46,202 nt of DNA, from assembly GCA_947567625.1 (NCBI GenBank), contig CANONN010000028.1, positions 1 to 46,202 of the forward strand, given 5' to 3'. Source of the stretch: an uncultured Roseburia sp. GTDB taxonomy: Bacteria > Bacillota > Clostridia > Lachnospirales > Lachnospiraceae. The notes below the pieces were generated by a model. That model was not told the DNA's origin and ran no database searches. It worked only from the letters and a program-made list of their open reading frames with translations. Shown piece after piece: positions 34,102-42,243 of the stretch. The translations under genes were made by a program, and so were the position numbers. Within the stretch, counting starts at the first letter, position 1. Every line of letters starts with the position of its first letter.

Positions 34102-34365
34102 CTAATACTTATTGTATATCTGTCCCCTGTTTCCGGCATCAATCACACAAATAATTAATTCGTGGCTGTTCACTTTATATATAATCCGGTAATCGCCCAC
34201 ACGGAGCCTGTAAAACCCCGCGCTTTTCCTGCCTTTTAACCTCTTTATGTCGTTTCCTTCCGGCAGTTCATGAATTGCCCTTAATACCCTCTCTTTATCC
34301 GGCTTTGGCAGTTTTATGATAAACTTTTCTGCCATTTTTTCAATGACTATCCTGTACTTTTTCAC
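34102..34365 (-). CDS. RelE/ParE-family toxin
   Basis: 87 aa. The RelE/ParE fold is clear: KKYRIVIEKMAEKFIIKLP, then VLRAIHELPEGNDIKRLKG, and GFYRLRVGDYRIIYKV followed by ELIICVIDAGNRGQIY. Members cut mRNA on the ribosome (RelE) or poison gyrase (ParE); the sequence alone does not decide. The start overlaps the antitoxin stop by 4 nt (ATGA-type), so the two are translationally coupled. It lies just outside attR. Confidence 0.85.
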   Translation of the reverse strand: MKKYRIVIEKMAEKFIIKLPKPDKERVLRAIHELPEGNDIKRLKGRKSAGFYRLRVGDYRIIYKVNSHELIICVIDAGNRGQIYNKY

Positions 34366-34583
34366 AGTACAACCTCTTCCCTTGCCGCTAGATCTTCAAG
34401 TGTAACTGTCTGATGCTTTTCGGGATCCGGATTATTCAGATATTCTTCTACTAATTTTTCACAATACAGATCATCCTCTATATCATCGTCAAACTGTATT
34501 CCTCTTAAAAAAAGAAGCAGACTGCTGATTTTATATTCCGGCAGTTTATCAATAATCTGTTTCGCTAATTCCCGTTCACTCAA
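34362..34583 (-). CDS. Antitoxin of the RelE/ParE module
   Basis: 73 aa from TTG 34583, chosen because AGGAGGGG lies 5 nt upstream; a longer reading to 34652 has no such site and an unnatural hydrophobic start. The helical N-terminus (ELAKQIIDKLPEYKISSLLL) is followed by an acidic tail (FDDDIEDDLYCEKLVEEYL) suited to wrapping a basic toxin. The N-terminus resembles that of the antitoxin at 33163, although the partner toxins belong to unrelated families. Confidence 0.7.
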   Translation of the reverse strand: MSERELAKQIIDKLPEYKISSLLLFLRGIQFDDDIEDDLYCEKLVEEYLNNPDPEKHQTVTLEDLAAREEVVL

Positions 34584-34670
34584 AGCAACCCCTCCTAAAA
34601 TTAAAATTCCTATGTTAGAAATAAAATGTAATTGACCCAAAAACAACCGCATAAATAAGGATGTGTCCCT

Positions 34671-35066
34671 ATGAGAAATAGTATACAGTATTTTACGGAA
34701 AATGGAATACCTGAATTAGAAAAAATAAAATTGAATTTTTTGGAAAACCCTGCGATGTTCGACAAATGCGTGGATAAAGTTTGGAAAGTGTTCCTTCAGA
34801 CCGCATGCTGTTTGATCTGCGGATGGTTAGAAGAATACAACACTTTTTTGGAGAGCAGCCTGAAAAGGCGTCTGTACTGGCAGGTGAAAGACCGTGGCCA
34901 GAAAAATATCCTTACAACACCTGAAATTGCGTTTCATGGAAGCCAGGCCCTTTCCCCCTCATCCAGCGTCCACCTAGCCACTAAAAAACGCAACACAATG
35001 TCAAAAAAGTTTCTTTTCTGGAGGTGTTGTAAAGCTTGCCAATATATGGACTCTCAGGTGTTGTAA
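34671..35066 (+). pseudogene. Truncated ISLre2-like transposase (N-terminal part)
   Basis: The first 83 codons (to about 34919) resemble the N-terminus of ISLre2/UPF0236 transposases: IQYFTENGIPELEKI, then WLEEYNTFLESSLKRRLYW, then KDRGQKNILTT. After that the frame runs by chance through the composite repeat at 34943 to a stop at 35066. The catalytic part is missing. No ISLre2 right end is visible, so this is a dead fragment and its breakpoint is near 34920. Confidence 0.65.
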
Positions 35067-35096
35067 AGCCCGCAGAGTCGTCCGCTTAGCCACTAA
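34943..35096. repeat. Composite repeat, left copy
   Basis: Contains internal direct repeats: AGGTGTTGTAAAGC at 35022 and 35056, and GTCC(A/G)C(C/T)TAGCCACTAA at 34969 and 35080. Three segments recur in inverted orientation near the right edge: CCAGGCCC-TTT-CCCCCTCATCC (34943-34964), TGCCAATA...GACTCT (35038-35054), and an 18-bp exact match starting AGCCCGCAGAG (35067-35084). It lies at the junction between the accessory hotspot and the AraC gene. Confidence 0.7.
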
Positions 35097-35965
35097 TGTT
35101 CACAAGACACATACTTCTTCGGAGATACCCCAACCATTTTTGTAAATGTTTTAAGAAAATTACTATAATCCTGAAACCCGCATAAAATACTGGTCTCTGT
35201 CACCGAATGCCCGTCCGAAAGCAGCAATTTCGCCATCGAAATCCGCTTGGCAATAATATAGCGGGTAATCGTCGTACCTGTAGCATCCTTAAAGAGCTTG
35301 CGCAGATAAGAGCTGCTGAAATGGAGCCTGGAAGCCAGAACCGGAATTGAGAGGTCCTCCGCCAAATGCTGGTTGATAAAGGACAAGAGCTCGTCAATTT
35401 CTTCATAATGGGCGCTCGTCAGCATCTGTGTGGCAGGCATTTCCATATTCCCGTTGCAGCAGGAGATAAAAATATAATTCAGGCAGGCCATCATCTCCTG
35501 AAAGACCGCACGGTCGATAATATCCTGCCCGTAATCCCTGCTTTCCGACAGCTTATGGATAAAGAAGGTAAACCGTTTCTGATATTCCTTGGAGAGCATA
35601 ATCTTATGCCCGAAAGGCGTATCCCGGCAGGTAAAGCAGTAGCTTAGATCTGTCTGCGTCGTGGAAAGCCGCTTTAAATATTCCGGGTGAATCGAGATTA
35701 CAATCCGTTCATGGGCTGCCGCATCCACCTGCGTAAGATGATGGCTTTCAAACTGATTAATGAAAAAAATATTTCCGGGGTCCACATCATATAACCGTCT
35801 GTCGATCAGAAACTGCTTTCCGCCCGAAATAGAAAAATAAATCTCATAACAATCATGGATATGCATATCCATCGTCTTTTCATCGCTGTACATCCACGCG
35901 AGGGCAAATGTCCGTGTCCCCAGGCAGGACTGTATGGCAGGCTGGCAGGAATCATAAATAGTCAT
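35093..35965 (-). CDS. AraC-family transcriptional regulator
   Basis: 290 aa from ATG 35965, chosen because AAGGAG lies 9 nt upstream; a longer reading to 36049 runs through the hairpin at 36002. The N-terminal part is a cupin-like sensing domain (HIHDCYEIYFSISGGKQFLID). The last 100 residues hold two helix-turn-helix units (DLSIPVLASRLHFSSSYLRKL and SVTETSILCGFQDYSNFLKTF), ending in GVSPKKYV. It should activate genes in answer to a small molecule, perhaps a sugar. No arabinose-type operator is assigned, and the pentose genes lie 5.5 kb away. Confidence 0.88.
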   Translation of the reverse strand: MTIYDSCQPAIQSCLGTRTFALAWMYSDEKTMDMHIHDCYEIYFSISGGKQFLIDRRLYDVDPGNIFFINQFESHHLTQVDAAAHERIVISIHPEYLKRLSTTQTDLSYCFTCRDTPFGHKIMLSKEYQKRFTFFIHKLSESRDYGQDIIDRAVFQEMMACLNYIFISCCNGNMEMPATQMLTSAHYEEIDELLSFINQHLAEDLSIPVLASRLHFSSSYLRKLFKDATGTTITRYIIAKRISMAKLLLSDGHSVTETSILCGFQDYSNFLKTFTKMVGVSPKKYVSCEH

Positions 35966-36001
35966 AATATTGTCTCCTTCAAAATATACAAAAACAGCAA
36001 G

Positions 36002-36038
36002 AAAGCCAGCCTCTTTGTATTGAAAAGAGGCCAGCTTT
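36002..36038 (-). terminator. Terminator or attenuator between the LexA-like and AraC genes
   Basis: AAAGCCAGCCTCTTT (36002-36016) pairs with AAAGAGGCCAGCTTT across a short loop, with internal mismatches at the CA/CA step. On the minus strand the tail is CTTGCTGTTTTTG, only partly U-rich. No clear AraC promoter lies between it and the AraC start, so leaky read-through may supply AraC mRNA. Confidence 0.6.
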
Positions 36039-36073
36039 GTTGTTATCATCCGTTTTACAGCCAGGGCAAGCTT

Positions 36074-36277
36074 CTAATCCGCAAATTCAATAATACTCTT
36101 CGCCGGAATCTCTGTCACAACAATCTTTCCCATCTGCTGCATCTTTTGAATGCTCTTCTCCACTTCACTTTCGTCCAGCTGCAGCTGCTGCGCTGTCTGC
36201 CTGACGGTTGGCGCATATCCATTCTGATCCGATAAGGATTTCATATAATTATATACTTGCATCGTATGATCGTCCAT
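36074..36277 (-). CDS. Free-standing LexA-like winged-helix protein
   Basis: 67 aa, with GAAGG 8 nt before ATG. The whole protein matches the LexA N-terminal DNA-binding domain: QVYNYMKSLSDQNGYAPTVRQ, then LDESEVEKSIQKMQQMGKI. The autoproteolysis domain is absent, so it cannot be cleaved like LexA. It has a consensus promoter (36413-36385), and the AraC gene follows on the same strand. It could repress its own divergent region or compete for LexA-like sites; neither is shown. Confidence 0.75.
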   Translation of the reverse strand: MDDHTMQVYNYMKSLSDQNGYAPTVRQTAQQLQLDESEVEKSIQKMQQMGKIVVTEIPAKSIIEFAD

Positions 36278-36384
36278 AAAGATACCTTCTTTCTTTCCTT
36301 TGTGCTAATAGTATCCCTTGGATCCGCTGAAATATCATGTCAGTTTGAAGCAGCTTTGGAAGGTTTTGGGCTTACTTACTTTGT

Positions 36385-36413
36385 ATTATATCTTTACCAT
36401 TCCTGATTGTCAA
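36385..36413 (-). promoter_or_regulatory. Consensus sigma-A promoter of the LexA-like gene
   Basis: On the minus strand: TTGACA (36413-36408), 17 nt, TATAAT (36390-36385). Both hexamers are perfect. The 359-nt gap 36278-36636 holds only this promoter and the divergent one at 36487. Confidence 0.85.
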
Positions 36414-36486
36414 CATACGATGGATCAATGTTTTCTATTTCTGCGGCAGCTTGGGGACTTTTTTCTACAATTTTCGCAATTTCCTC

Positions 36487-36515
36487 TTGACAGCCCTACC
36501 CGCATACTTTATTCT
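36487..36515 (+). promoter_or_regulatory. Sigma-A promoter of the chaperone gene set
   Basis: TTGACA (36487-36492), 17 nt, TATTCT (36510-36515), 121 nt before the GrpE-like gene. No CIRCE element (TTAGCACTC-N9-GAGTGCTAA) is present, so HrcA control is unlikely. Confidence 0.75.
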
Positions 36516-36636
36516 GATTAAAAACAACTTGATTTTTCTCTCTCAATCCGCTATTTTGTTAATAGCAATCCCATGATCAAAAGAAGCGTAACCCACGCGA
36601 ATGGAATTTACTCTATCATGAAGGCAGGATAAAAAA

Positions 36637-37359
36637 ATGTTTTTTAAAAAACGCAAAAACCAGGAAGATTCCCTCCGCCAGCTGGCAGACCAGCTTGCCG
36701 CCCTGTCGCACAACGAAACAGCCGCAAAAGAAGGTCTGGAGCAGCTGCTTGGCCTGCGTCAGGAATGCAGCGGTATGTCGCAGCAGCTGGCCCGGTATTT
36801 TTCCGGCGCTGCCCGGGAAAAAGACGAGCTGCAAAGCGCCCTGCAGCAGACAGCCGGACGCCTGGAACAGCAGCTGGGCCAGCTGCAGTCTGACGTACAC
36901 AAGCATGACATGGCGATCGAGAATCTGCTGGATGAATGGGAAGAAAAAAAATCGGATGAAGAAAGCGTAAAAGCGCGCCAGCAGGAATCTGACCAGACGG
37001 AGCAGCTGCTGCTTGGCCTGTTTGAAGCTTACCAGGAACAATTTTGGAACTTAAAGCACTATGCCGCGTCCAAAGACGGCAGCTGGGCTGCCCAGATTGC
37101 TTTAATGGAAATCAATCTGGAGCATTACCGGCGCACCTGTGCGATCAGCCTGATTCAGGATTGCGGGGTGGGCGTGGATTATGACCTGCATGAAGTGATC
37201 GAGGCCATTGATACGACAGACCCTTCACTGGATAAAACGATTGCCGATATTTACCGCTGCGGCTATCTATATAAAGGAAAGGTTCGTAAGAAGGCCCGGG
37301 CAGCCGCATACCGCTTCACCCCTGCTGCTCCGGACAGCCAGGAAAACGGACAGACTTAA
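36637..37359 (+). CDS. GrpE-like nucleotide exchange factor
   Basis: 240 aa. ATG follows GGCAGGATAAAAAA. Residues 1-130 are a long Glu/Gln/Leu-rich helix with coiled-coil character. The C-terminal 60 residues match the GrpE beta domain: VDYDLHEVIEAIDTTDPSLD, then IADIYRCGYLYKGKVRKKA, like FDPNxHEAV...GYxLxGKVxRPA. GrpE opens the nucleotide pocket of DnaK. The gene stands 95 nt before an Hsp70 gene, which strengthens the call. It is too divergent to be the housekeeping GrpE, and no hrcA, dnaJ or canonical dnaK is here. Confidence 0.7.
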   Translation: MFFKKRKNQEDSLRQLADQLAALSHNETAAKEGLEQLLGLRQECSGMSQQLARYFSGAAREKDELQSALQQTAGRLEQQLGQLQSDVHKHDMAIENLLDEWEEKKSDEESVKARQQESDQTEQLLLGLFEAYQEQFWNLKHYAASKDGSWAAQIALMEINLEHYRRTCAISLIQDCGVGVDYDLHEVIEAIDTTDPSLDKTIADIYRCGYLYKGKVRKKARAAAYRFTPAAPDSQENGQT

Positions 37360-37454
37360 CAAGAACCATGCGCATATCCGGTTTTGGCCGGAATCTTTCA
37401 CTACAGGCGCGCCGCCGGAAGCAGCCGGCAGGCGCGCTGGAAACAGGAGTTTAA

Positions 37455-39158
37455 ATGAGTACAATAATAGGAATCGATCTCGGTACATCCACGACGGAGG
37501 CAGCTGTCATCCAGAACGGAAAGCCGCTTATGATCTTTAATCTGGAAAACGAAATTATCACCCCGTCCGCAGTCGGCCTGGATGCCGACGGTACGTTTGT
37601 AATCGGGGAAAAAGCAAGGGCGCAGTATTTATTATCACCGGAACGCACAGCGATCGAGGTCAAGCGCAAGATCGGTACAAACGAAAAGATCCCGCTTGGC
37701 AAGGATACGTATACGCCCGTCGAGCTGTCCGCAAAGCTGCTGGAGTATGTCAAATCCTATGCATCGGAATATTTAAAGACCGAAATTACCCGCGCCGTCA
37801 TCTCTGTACCGGCTTATTTTGATGACCTGCAAAGGCAGGCTACGGTAGAAGCGGGAACAAAAGCCGGCCTGGAGGTCATGCGGATCTTAAATGAACCGAC
37901 GGCCGCCGCCCTCAGCTACGGCCTGGAGCATATGGAAGAGGAAAGCCATATCCTCGTCTATGACCTTGGCGGCGGTACGTTCGATGTCACGCTGCTGGAG
38001 ATGTTTGACGGCGTGCTGGAGGTAAAGGCCAGCAGCGGCGACAACCAGCTCGGCGGCAAGGATTTTGATGAAAAAATTATGGACTGGCTGATCAGCCAGT
38101 TTAAAAGCAAGCATGGCATTGACCTTTCCAAGGACAAGTTTGCTATGGTGAAGCTGAAAGAAGAAGCGGAACGATGCAAAAAGACGCTGAGCTCCTCCAG
38201 CGCCTGCCAGGTCCTGATCCCGATGATTGCCGAAAAGTCCGGCGAACCGCTGGCTTTGGACGAAACAATTACCGTAGAGGCTTTTGAGGAAATGACAAAA
38301 GACCTGATCAACCGCACACACCCGCCGATCGACGTCGTGCTGACGGACAGCGGTATCCTTGCGGAAGAGATTGACCGGGTGATTCTCGTCGGCGGTTCTA
38401 CCAGGATGCCGCTTGTGGCGAAGGATATTGAGGCGTATCTTCATATGGAGCCTGCGCAGGCGGTAAATCCGGATTATGCGGTTGCAGAAGGCGCCGCGAT
38501 CCAGGCTGGTATTATCGAAGGCAGTATCCATCAGGAAGACAGCATTATTATTACGGACGTAAATCCTTATACCTTGGGTATCCGTGTTGTGGATGATTTT
38601 TCCATGGACCGGATGGCTGTTGTAATACCGCGGAATGTAACGATTCCTGTGACACGCAGCGAGACTTACTTTACCAGCACCGATTACCAGACGGTTGCCC
38701 ATATCGAAGTCTACCAGGGCGAAAGCACCACTGCGAGCAGAAACCATTTTCTGGGAGATTTTGAGATCCACGGCATTCCTGCTAAAAAGGCAAAAGCGGA
38801 GCGCATCAACGTGGAATTTTCCTATAACCTGAACGGTATGCTGAATGTAACAGCCACGATTCCAAGCACCGGCGCAGATGCATCCATTGAAATTAATATG
38901 ATGCAGGAGCAGGATTCCGAGGAGGAAACCGTCGATGTAAGCGCCTGGAAGGAAGCGCCGCATGCCAAGCAGTTCCGTACGATTATCCGCCGCGCGGAGC
39001 GCATGCTCAAGGATCCGAAGGTGCAGGAAGACCCGCTGCTGGCAGAAGATCTGGACGCCGCCATTTACGACTTAAAAGAAGCGATCTTATCCGACGACCT
39101 CGAACTGGCAGGTGTGTGCGAATCAGACCTGATGTATCTGCTGGATGAATTATCGTAA
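37455..39158 (+). CDS. Accessory Hsp70-family chaperone, short form
   Basis: 567 aa, against about 610-640 for DnaK. GGAG lies 4-5 nt before ATG. The ATPase domain is complete: GIDLGTSTTEAAV (phosphate 1), ILNEPTAAALSYG, YDLGGGTFDVTLLE (phosphate 2), and RVILVGGSTRMPLV (adenosine). The substrate-binding beta domain (about 375-490) contains NPYTLGIRV and LGDFEIHGIPA, and the helical lid is short with no EEVD-like or disordered tail. Size and layout recall HscC-type Hsp70s. It lies between a GrpE-like gene and a J-domain gene, forming a full chaperone cycle. Clients are unknown. Confidence 0.9.
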   Translation: MSTIIGIDLGTSTTEAAVIQNGKPLMIFNLENEIITPSAVGLDADGTFVIGEKARAQYLLSPERTAIEVKRKIGTNEKIPLGKDTYTPVELSAKLLEYVKSYASEYLKTEITRAVISVPAYFDDLQRQATVEAGTKAGLEVMRILNEPTAAALSYGLEHMEEESHILVYDLGGGTFDVTLLEMFDGVLEVKASSGDNQLGGKDFDEKIMDWLISQFKSKHGIDLSKDKFAMVKLKEEAERCKKTLSSSSACQVLIPMIAEKSGEPLALDETITVEAFEEMTKDLINRTHPPIDVVLTDSGILAEEIDRVILVGGSTRMPLVAKDIEAYLHMEPAQAVNPDYAVAEGAAIQAGIIEGSIHQEDSIIITDVNPYTLGIRVVDDFSMDRMAVVIPRNVTIPVTRSETYFTSTDYQTVAHIEVYQGESTTASRNHFLGDFEIHGIPAKKAKAERINVEFSYNLNGMLNVTATIPSTGADASIEINMMQEQDSEEETVDVSAWKEAPHAKQFRTIIRRAERMLKDPKVQEDPLLAEDLDAAIYDLKEAILSDDLELAGVCESDLMYLLDELS

Positions 39159-39241
39159 CAGTTCCATGGGTGATCTGAACGGTTACGAAATTATCCGCAG
39201 CATGATAAGCAAGCAAACGTACCATCCGGAGAGTGAATTTC

Positions 39242-40636
39242 ATGAATAACGATTATAAGATACTCGGGCTGGAACAAGGCGCATCACAGGCGGACATAAA
39301 AAAGGCTTATTTTAAAATGGTCCGCCTGCATTCGCCGGAATCCGATCCGGAGCAATTCCAGAAAATACGTAAAGCCTATGAAAATCTGAAAGATGCACAG
39401 AAAAAGCCGGACGGGCCTGTATTCCCGCCTCTGAGCAATCCGCAGGCGATTAAAATGATGCAGCAGATCCAGCTCTACCGCAAGGAAAAAAACATTACCC
39501 GCTATCGGGACTGCTGCGAAGAAGCCTGGAAAAAATTTCCGGACGACATTCATTTTCTATATCTGCTCATCATGGCGCAAAGGCGCTGCGGAAATACCGG
39601 AAAAGCGGTAAAAAACGCGGAGCTTTTAGTCAGTAAGGACCCCAACAACAAGTGGTATCAGATGGCCCTGGCCTTTTCCTGCCAGGAGCGCGGGTACTGG
39701 CAAAAAGCCCTGGCCGCCTGTGAAAAAGCCTTTTTCCTCGGATGCCGGGACATTGACTTTTTGTTAATGTACGCCAGCGCCTGTGATGATTATAATGACC
39801 CCCAAAAAGGCGTCCTGGTCCTTTCTGAAATTGTCCGCAAAAAAACGCGCTGGTCCAGAGAGGAAGTCCCGAAGGTCGCAGACGCTTTTTCCGGCCTGCT
39901 GGCTATGCACAAAGCAGCCGGTACGATCAGCTTGCTGGAAATTCTGGAGCTGCTGTATCCTTTTTTGACACAGTACGGCATTTATTTAAAAGAATTTACC
40001 CCGCAGCTGTGCCTGATCCTTTCAGGCGCCTGTGCGAACGTCACTTATGGCAGCGCGGAATACCAGAAAGCGGATGAGATCTTTTCCTATATCCAAAAAT
40101 CATGCACTGACTTTTCGGACAATGAGCTGATCGCCGCTGCCATTGAAAACTTCCACTTTCACCGCGCACTGTGCGATCCCCGGCTGAGTGAGCTGATGCT
40201 TGCTTATCTGGAGCTGTTTCATGATTACGACGAGGACGAGGACGATCCGCTCTTTAAAAAATTCGCCATGCTGGACGCACAGCTGATGATGCTTGAACAG
40301 CGGGAAGACACGCTGCGCCAGGCACAGATCCTGCGGACCGAGCATCCGCAGGAGTACCGGAATATTGAGGATTTTGTGAAAAAGCTGGAAAATCCCTCCA
40401 AAATCCCGCTTTTAAAAGAGCATCTGCAAAAGACCTACCGGCGCCTGGAGCCATACTATGCGTGCGGCCATTATTACGAAACGTATCCGCAGGAAAAAGT
40501 CAGGGCCATGGGCAGTATCATCAACGAAGGCCATGAATCGGAGCCTTTTGTGCGCACCGGTAAAAAAATTGGCCGCAACGACCCATGCCCCTGCGGCTCC
40601 GGCAAAAAATACAAGCACTGCTGTATGCCGAAATAG
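39242..40636 (+). CDS. J-domain / TPR / SEC-C protein
   Basis: 464 aa from ATG 39242; GGAGAG (39228-39233) has 8-nt spacing, and the GTG at 39233 overlaps it. The J-like domain (about 1-60) keeps helices II and III ([14 protein letters not shown] and [15 protein letters not shown]), but HPD reads HSP. Residues about 75-400 are helical, TPR-like. The last 22 residues are a SEC-C zinc motif ([16 protein letters not shown]), as in SecA tails, which binds ribosomes or SecB-like partners. It should deliver clients to the adjacent Hsp70. The lost HPD Asp raises the question of how it triggers ATP hydrolysis. Confidence 0.8.
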   Translation: MNNDYKILGLEQGASQADIKKAYFKMVRLHSPESDPEQFQKIRKAYENLKDAQKKPDGPVFPPLSNPQAIKMMQQIQLYRKEKNITRYRDCCEEAWKKFPDDIHFLYLLIMAQRRCGNTGKAVKNAELLVSKDPNNKWYQMALAFSCQERGYWQKALAACEKAFFLGCRDIDFLLMYASACDDYNDPQKGVLVLSEIVRKKTRWSREEVPKVADAFSGLLAMHKAAGTISLLEILELLYPFLTQYGIYLKEFTPQLCLILSGACANVTYGSAEYQKADEIFSYIQKSCTDFSDNELIAAAIENFHFHRALCDPRLSELMLAYLELFHDYDEDEDDPLFKKFAMLDAQLMMLEQREDTLRQAQILRTEHPQEYRNIEDFVKKLENPSKIPLLKEHLQKTYRRLEPYYACGHYYETYPQEKVRAMGSIINEGHESEPFVRTGKKIGRNDPCPCGSGKKYKHCCMPK

Positions 40637-40651
40637 CCAAAATGCATACAG

Positions 40652-40689
40652 GCAGTAACCGTTCCGCGGATGACCGGAATTGTTACTGC
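40652..40689 (+). terminator. Hairpin after the J-domain gene
   Basis: GCAGTAAC (40652-40659) and GTTACTGC (40682-40689) are perfect arms, extended inside by TTCCG/CGGAA. No U-tract follows, so it may be an RNA-processing hairpin instead. Confidence 0.4.
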
Positions 40690-40755
40690 AGATCTGTCAC
40701 CTGCAGCATCTGTTTTCCATATGCTAGAGAAAGAACTTTTATGGAGCGCTTCATC

Positions 40756-41292
40756 ATGCAGGACAAAACAACTCTACGAACGGAATCATGCAGCTTTGCA
40801 GGCATCCGGCCGGCAATGGCGGACCTTCCTTACCCGCCCATTCAGGTAAGCGCAAAAAACCCGGCCTGCGCCAGCCTGCTAGCGATCGATTACTGCGGCT
40901 CTGTATCCGAGCTTTCCGCAATCACACAATATATCAACAATGAAAACCGCATTTCCTGCGAAAATTGCCCGCTTGCAAAGACATTTCTGGGCATTGCGAT
41001 GGCGGAGATGATGCATCTGCAAAAACTGGGCGAGCTGATCCATCTGCTGGGCGGCGCCGTCAGCTATGCGGCCAGGCAGCCAAACGGCCATATGCGCCTG
41101 TGGACACCGGAATACCTCACCCTGGCGGATCAGGCCGGCAAAATGATTGCCGCCAATATCGAAGCCGAACAGGCGGCGATCCGTCAGTACCAGATGCATA
41201 TGAAAATGATTCAGGACGACCATGTAAACGCGGTCCTTGCGCGGATCATCAAGGACGAGGAATACCACATTTTCCTGCTGCGTTCGCTGTAA
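40756..41292 (+). CDS. Ferritin-like diiron protein
   Basis: 178 aa from ATG 40756, which has GGAG 9 nt upstream; ATG 40741 is the alternative, and longer readings overlap the J-domain gene. The four-helix ferritin-like fold is shown by SELSAITQYI, EMMHLQKLGELIHLLGG (ExxH), NIEAEQAAIRQYQMHM and DEEYHIFLL (ExxH). The nearest groups are rubrerythrin/manganese-catalase-like proteins of Clostridia. No rubredoxin CxxC domain is present; one CENC occurs near residue 63. It may remove peroxide or store metal. It lies 120 nt after the chaperone set and could be co-transcribed. Confidence 0.75.
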   Translation: MQDKTTLRTESCSFAGIRPAMADLPYPPIQVSAKNPACASLLAIDYCGSVSELSAITQYINNENRISCENCPLAKTFLGIAMAEMMHLQKLGELIHLLGGAVSYAARQPNGHMRLWTPEYLTLADQAGKMIAANIEAEQAAIRQYQMHMKMIQDDHVNAVLARIIKDEEYHIFLLRSL

Positions 41293-41366
41293 AGCAGCAA
41301 TACAATCCCTTGCACAAATACTTGCAAAATTATGGTAAAAAAAGACTGATTTTTTCGGAAGAAATG

Positions 41367-41396
41367 TTGGAACATTCTGAAAAAGAGTGCTATAAT
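41367..41396 (+). promoter_or_regulatory. Sigma-A promoter of the pentose block
   Basis: TTGGAA (41367-41372), 18 nt, TATAAT (41391-41396), 141 nt before the aldolase gene. Confidence 0.7.
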
Positions 41397-41409
41397 AGAT
41401 GGCAGTAAC

Positions 41410-41461
41410 GCAGGATACGGATCCATGGCCGTTTCCGATACGTCACCGGAAGGTATCCTGC
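41410..41461 (+). other. Structured 5' leader of the pentose block
   Basis: GCAGGATAC (41410-41418) and GTATCCTGC (41453-41461) form a perfect 9-bp stem. An inner CGGA/TCCG pairing is possible. It starts about 7 nt after the expected transcription start. I recognise no riboswitch class, and no terminator follows. Confidence 0.45.
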
Positions 41462-41536
41462 CTGCTGAACCATATAGGAACCAAACGATAGAAAGGGAAT
41501 GGGGAAACCCAGGAAAATGGAAGGAGAACCAAAATT

Positions 41537-42178
41537 ATGAAATTTTTTGTAGACACTGCGATTGTTGAGGAAATCAAAAAAGCAAATGATATGGGCGTTA
41601 TCTGCGGCGTAACCACGAATCCGTCGCTGATTGCAAAATCAGGCAGGGACTTTGCAGAGGTTATCAAAGAGATTACAGACATTGTGGACGGCGCGATCAG
41701 CGGTGAAGTAAAGGCTACGACACAGGATGCGGAAGGCATGATCGCAGAAGGCCGTGAAATTGCAAAAATCCACCCGAATATGGTCGTAAAAATCCCAATG
41801 ACCGTAGAAGGCTTAAAAGCAGTAAAACAGTTGTCCTCCGAAGGGATTAAGACAAATGTAACGCTGATCTTTAACGCAAACCAGGCGCTGCTTGCTGCCA
41901 GGGCAGGCGCTACCTATGTATCTCCGTTCTTAGGCCGCCTGGACGATATTTCCGTACCCGGCGTAGACCTGATCCGTACGATTGCAGAGATTTTCGCCAT
42001 CCATGATATTGAGACTGAAATTATTGCGGCATCTATCCGCAATCCGATCCATATTATCGACTGTGCATTGGCGGGCGCACACATTGCAACCGTTCCTTAC
42101 AATGTCATTGAAGCAATGACCAAACATCCGCTGACAGATGCAGGCATTGAAAAATTCATTCAGGACAGCACAAAATAA
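41537..42178 (+). CDS. fsa: Fructose-6-phosphate aldolase / transaldolase, short type
   Basis: 213 aa, with AAGGAG before ATG. It has the short TalC/FSA (MipB) layout: MKFFVDTA at the start, [13 protein letters not shown], and the Schiff-base lysine in VVKIPMT (residue about 86). [26 protein letters not shown] and IIAASIRNP follow. The enzyme makes or breaks the C3-C4 bond of fructose-6-phosphate or sedoheptulose-7-phosphate. In Gram-positive bacteria many members are true transaldolases, and the adjacent transketolase halves support that. It is cytoplasmic and first in the pentose operon. Confidence 0.9.
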   Translation: MKFFVDTAIVEEIKKANDMGVICGVTTNPSLIAKSGRDFAEVIKEITDIVDGAISGEVKATTQDAEGMIAEGREIAKIHPNMVVKIPMTVEGLKAVKQLSSEGIKTNVTLIFNANQALLAARAGATYVSPFLGRLDDISVPGVDLIRTIAEIFAIHDIETEIIAASIRNPIHIIDCALAGAHIATVPYNVIEAMTKHPLTDAGIEKFIQDSTK

Positions 42179-42243
42179 ACCCGACAGACAACCGATCATA
42201 CCAGGAAACGATGGAATGGCATCTTCTGGGAAAGGATATTACT

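Noticed and set aside
40585-40755. Longer reading of the ferritin-like gene
   Set aside because: It would overlap the SEC-C end of the J-domain gene and add a non-family N-terminus; GGAG fits ATG 40756.
41397-41536. Riboswitch before the aldolase gene
   Set aside because: A perfect stem exists, but no known aptamer core could be recognised; kept only as a structured leader.
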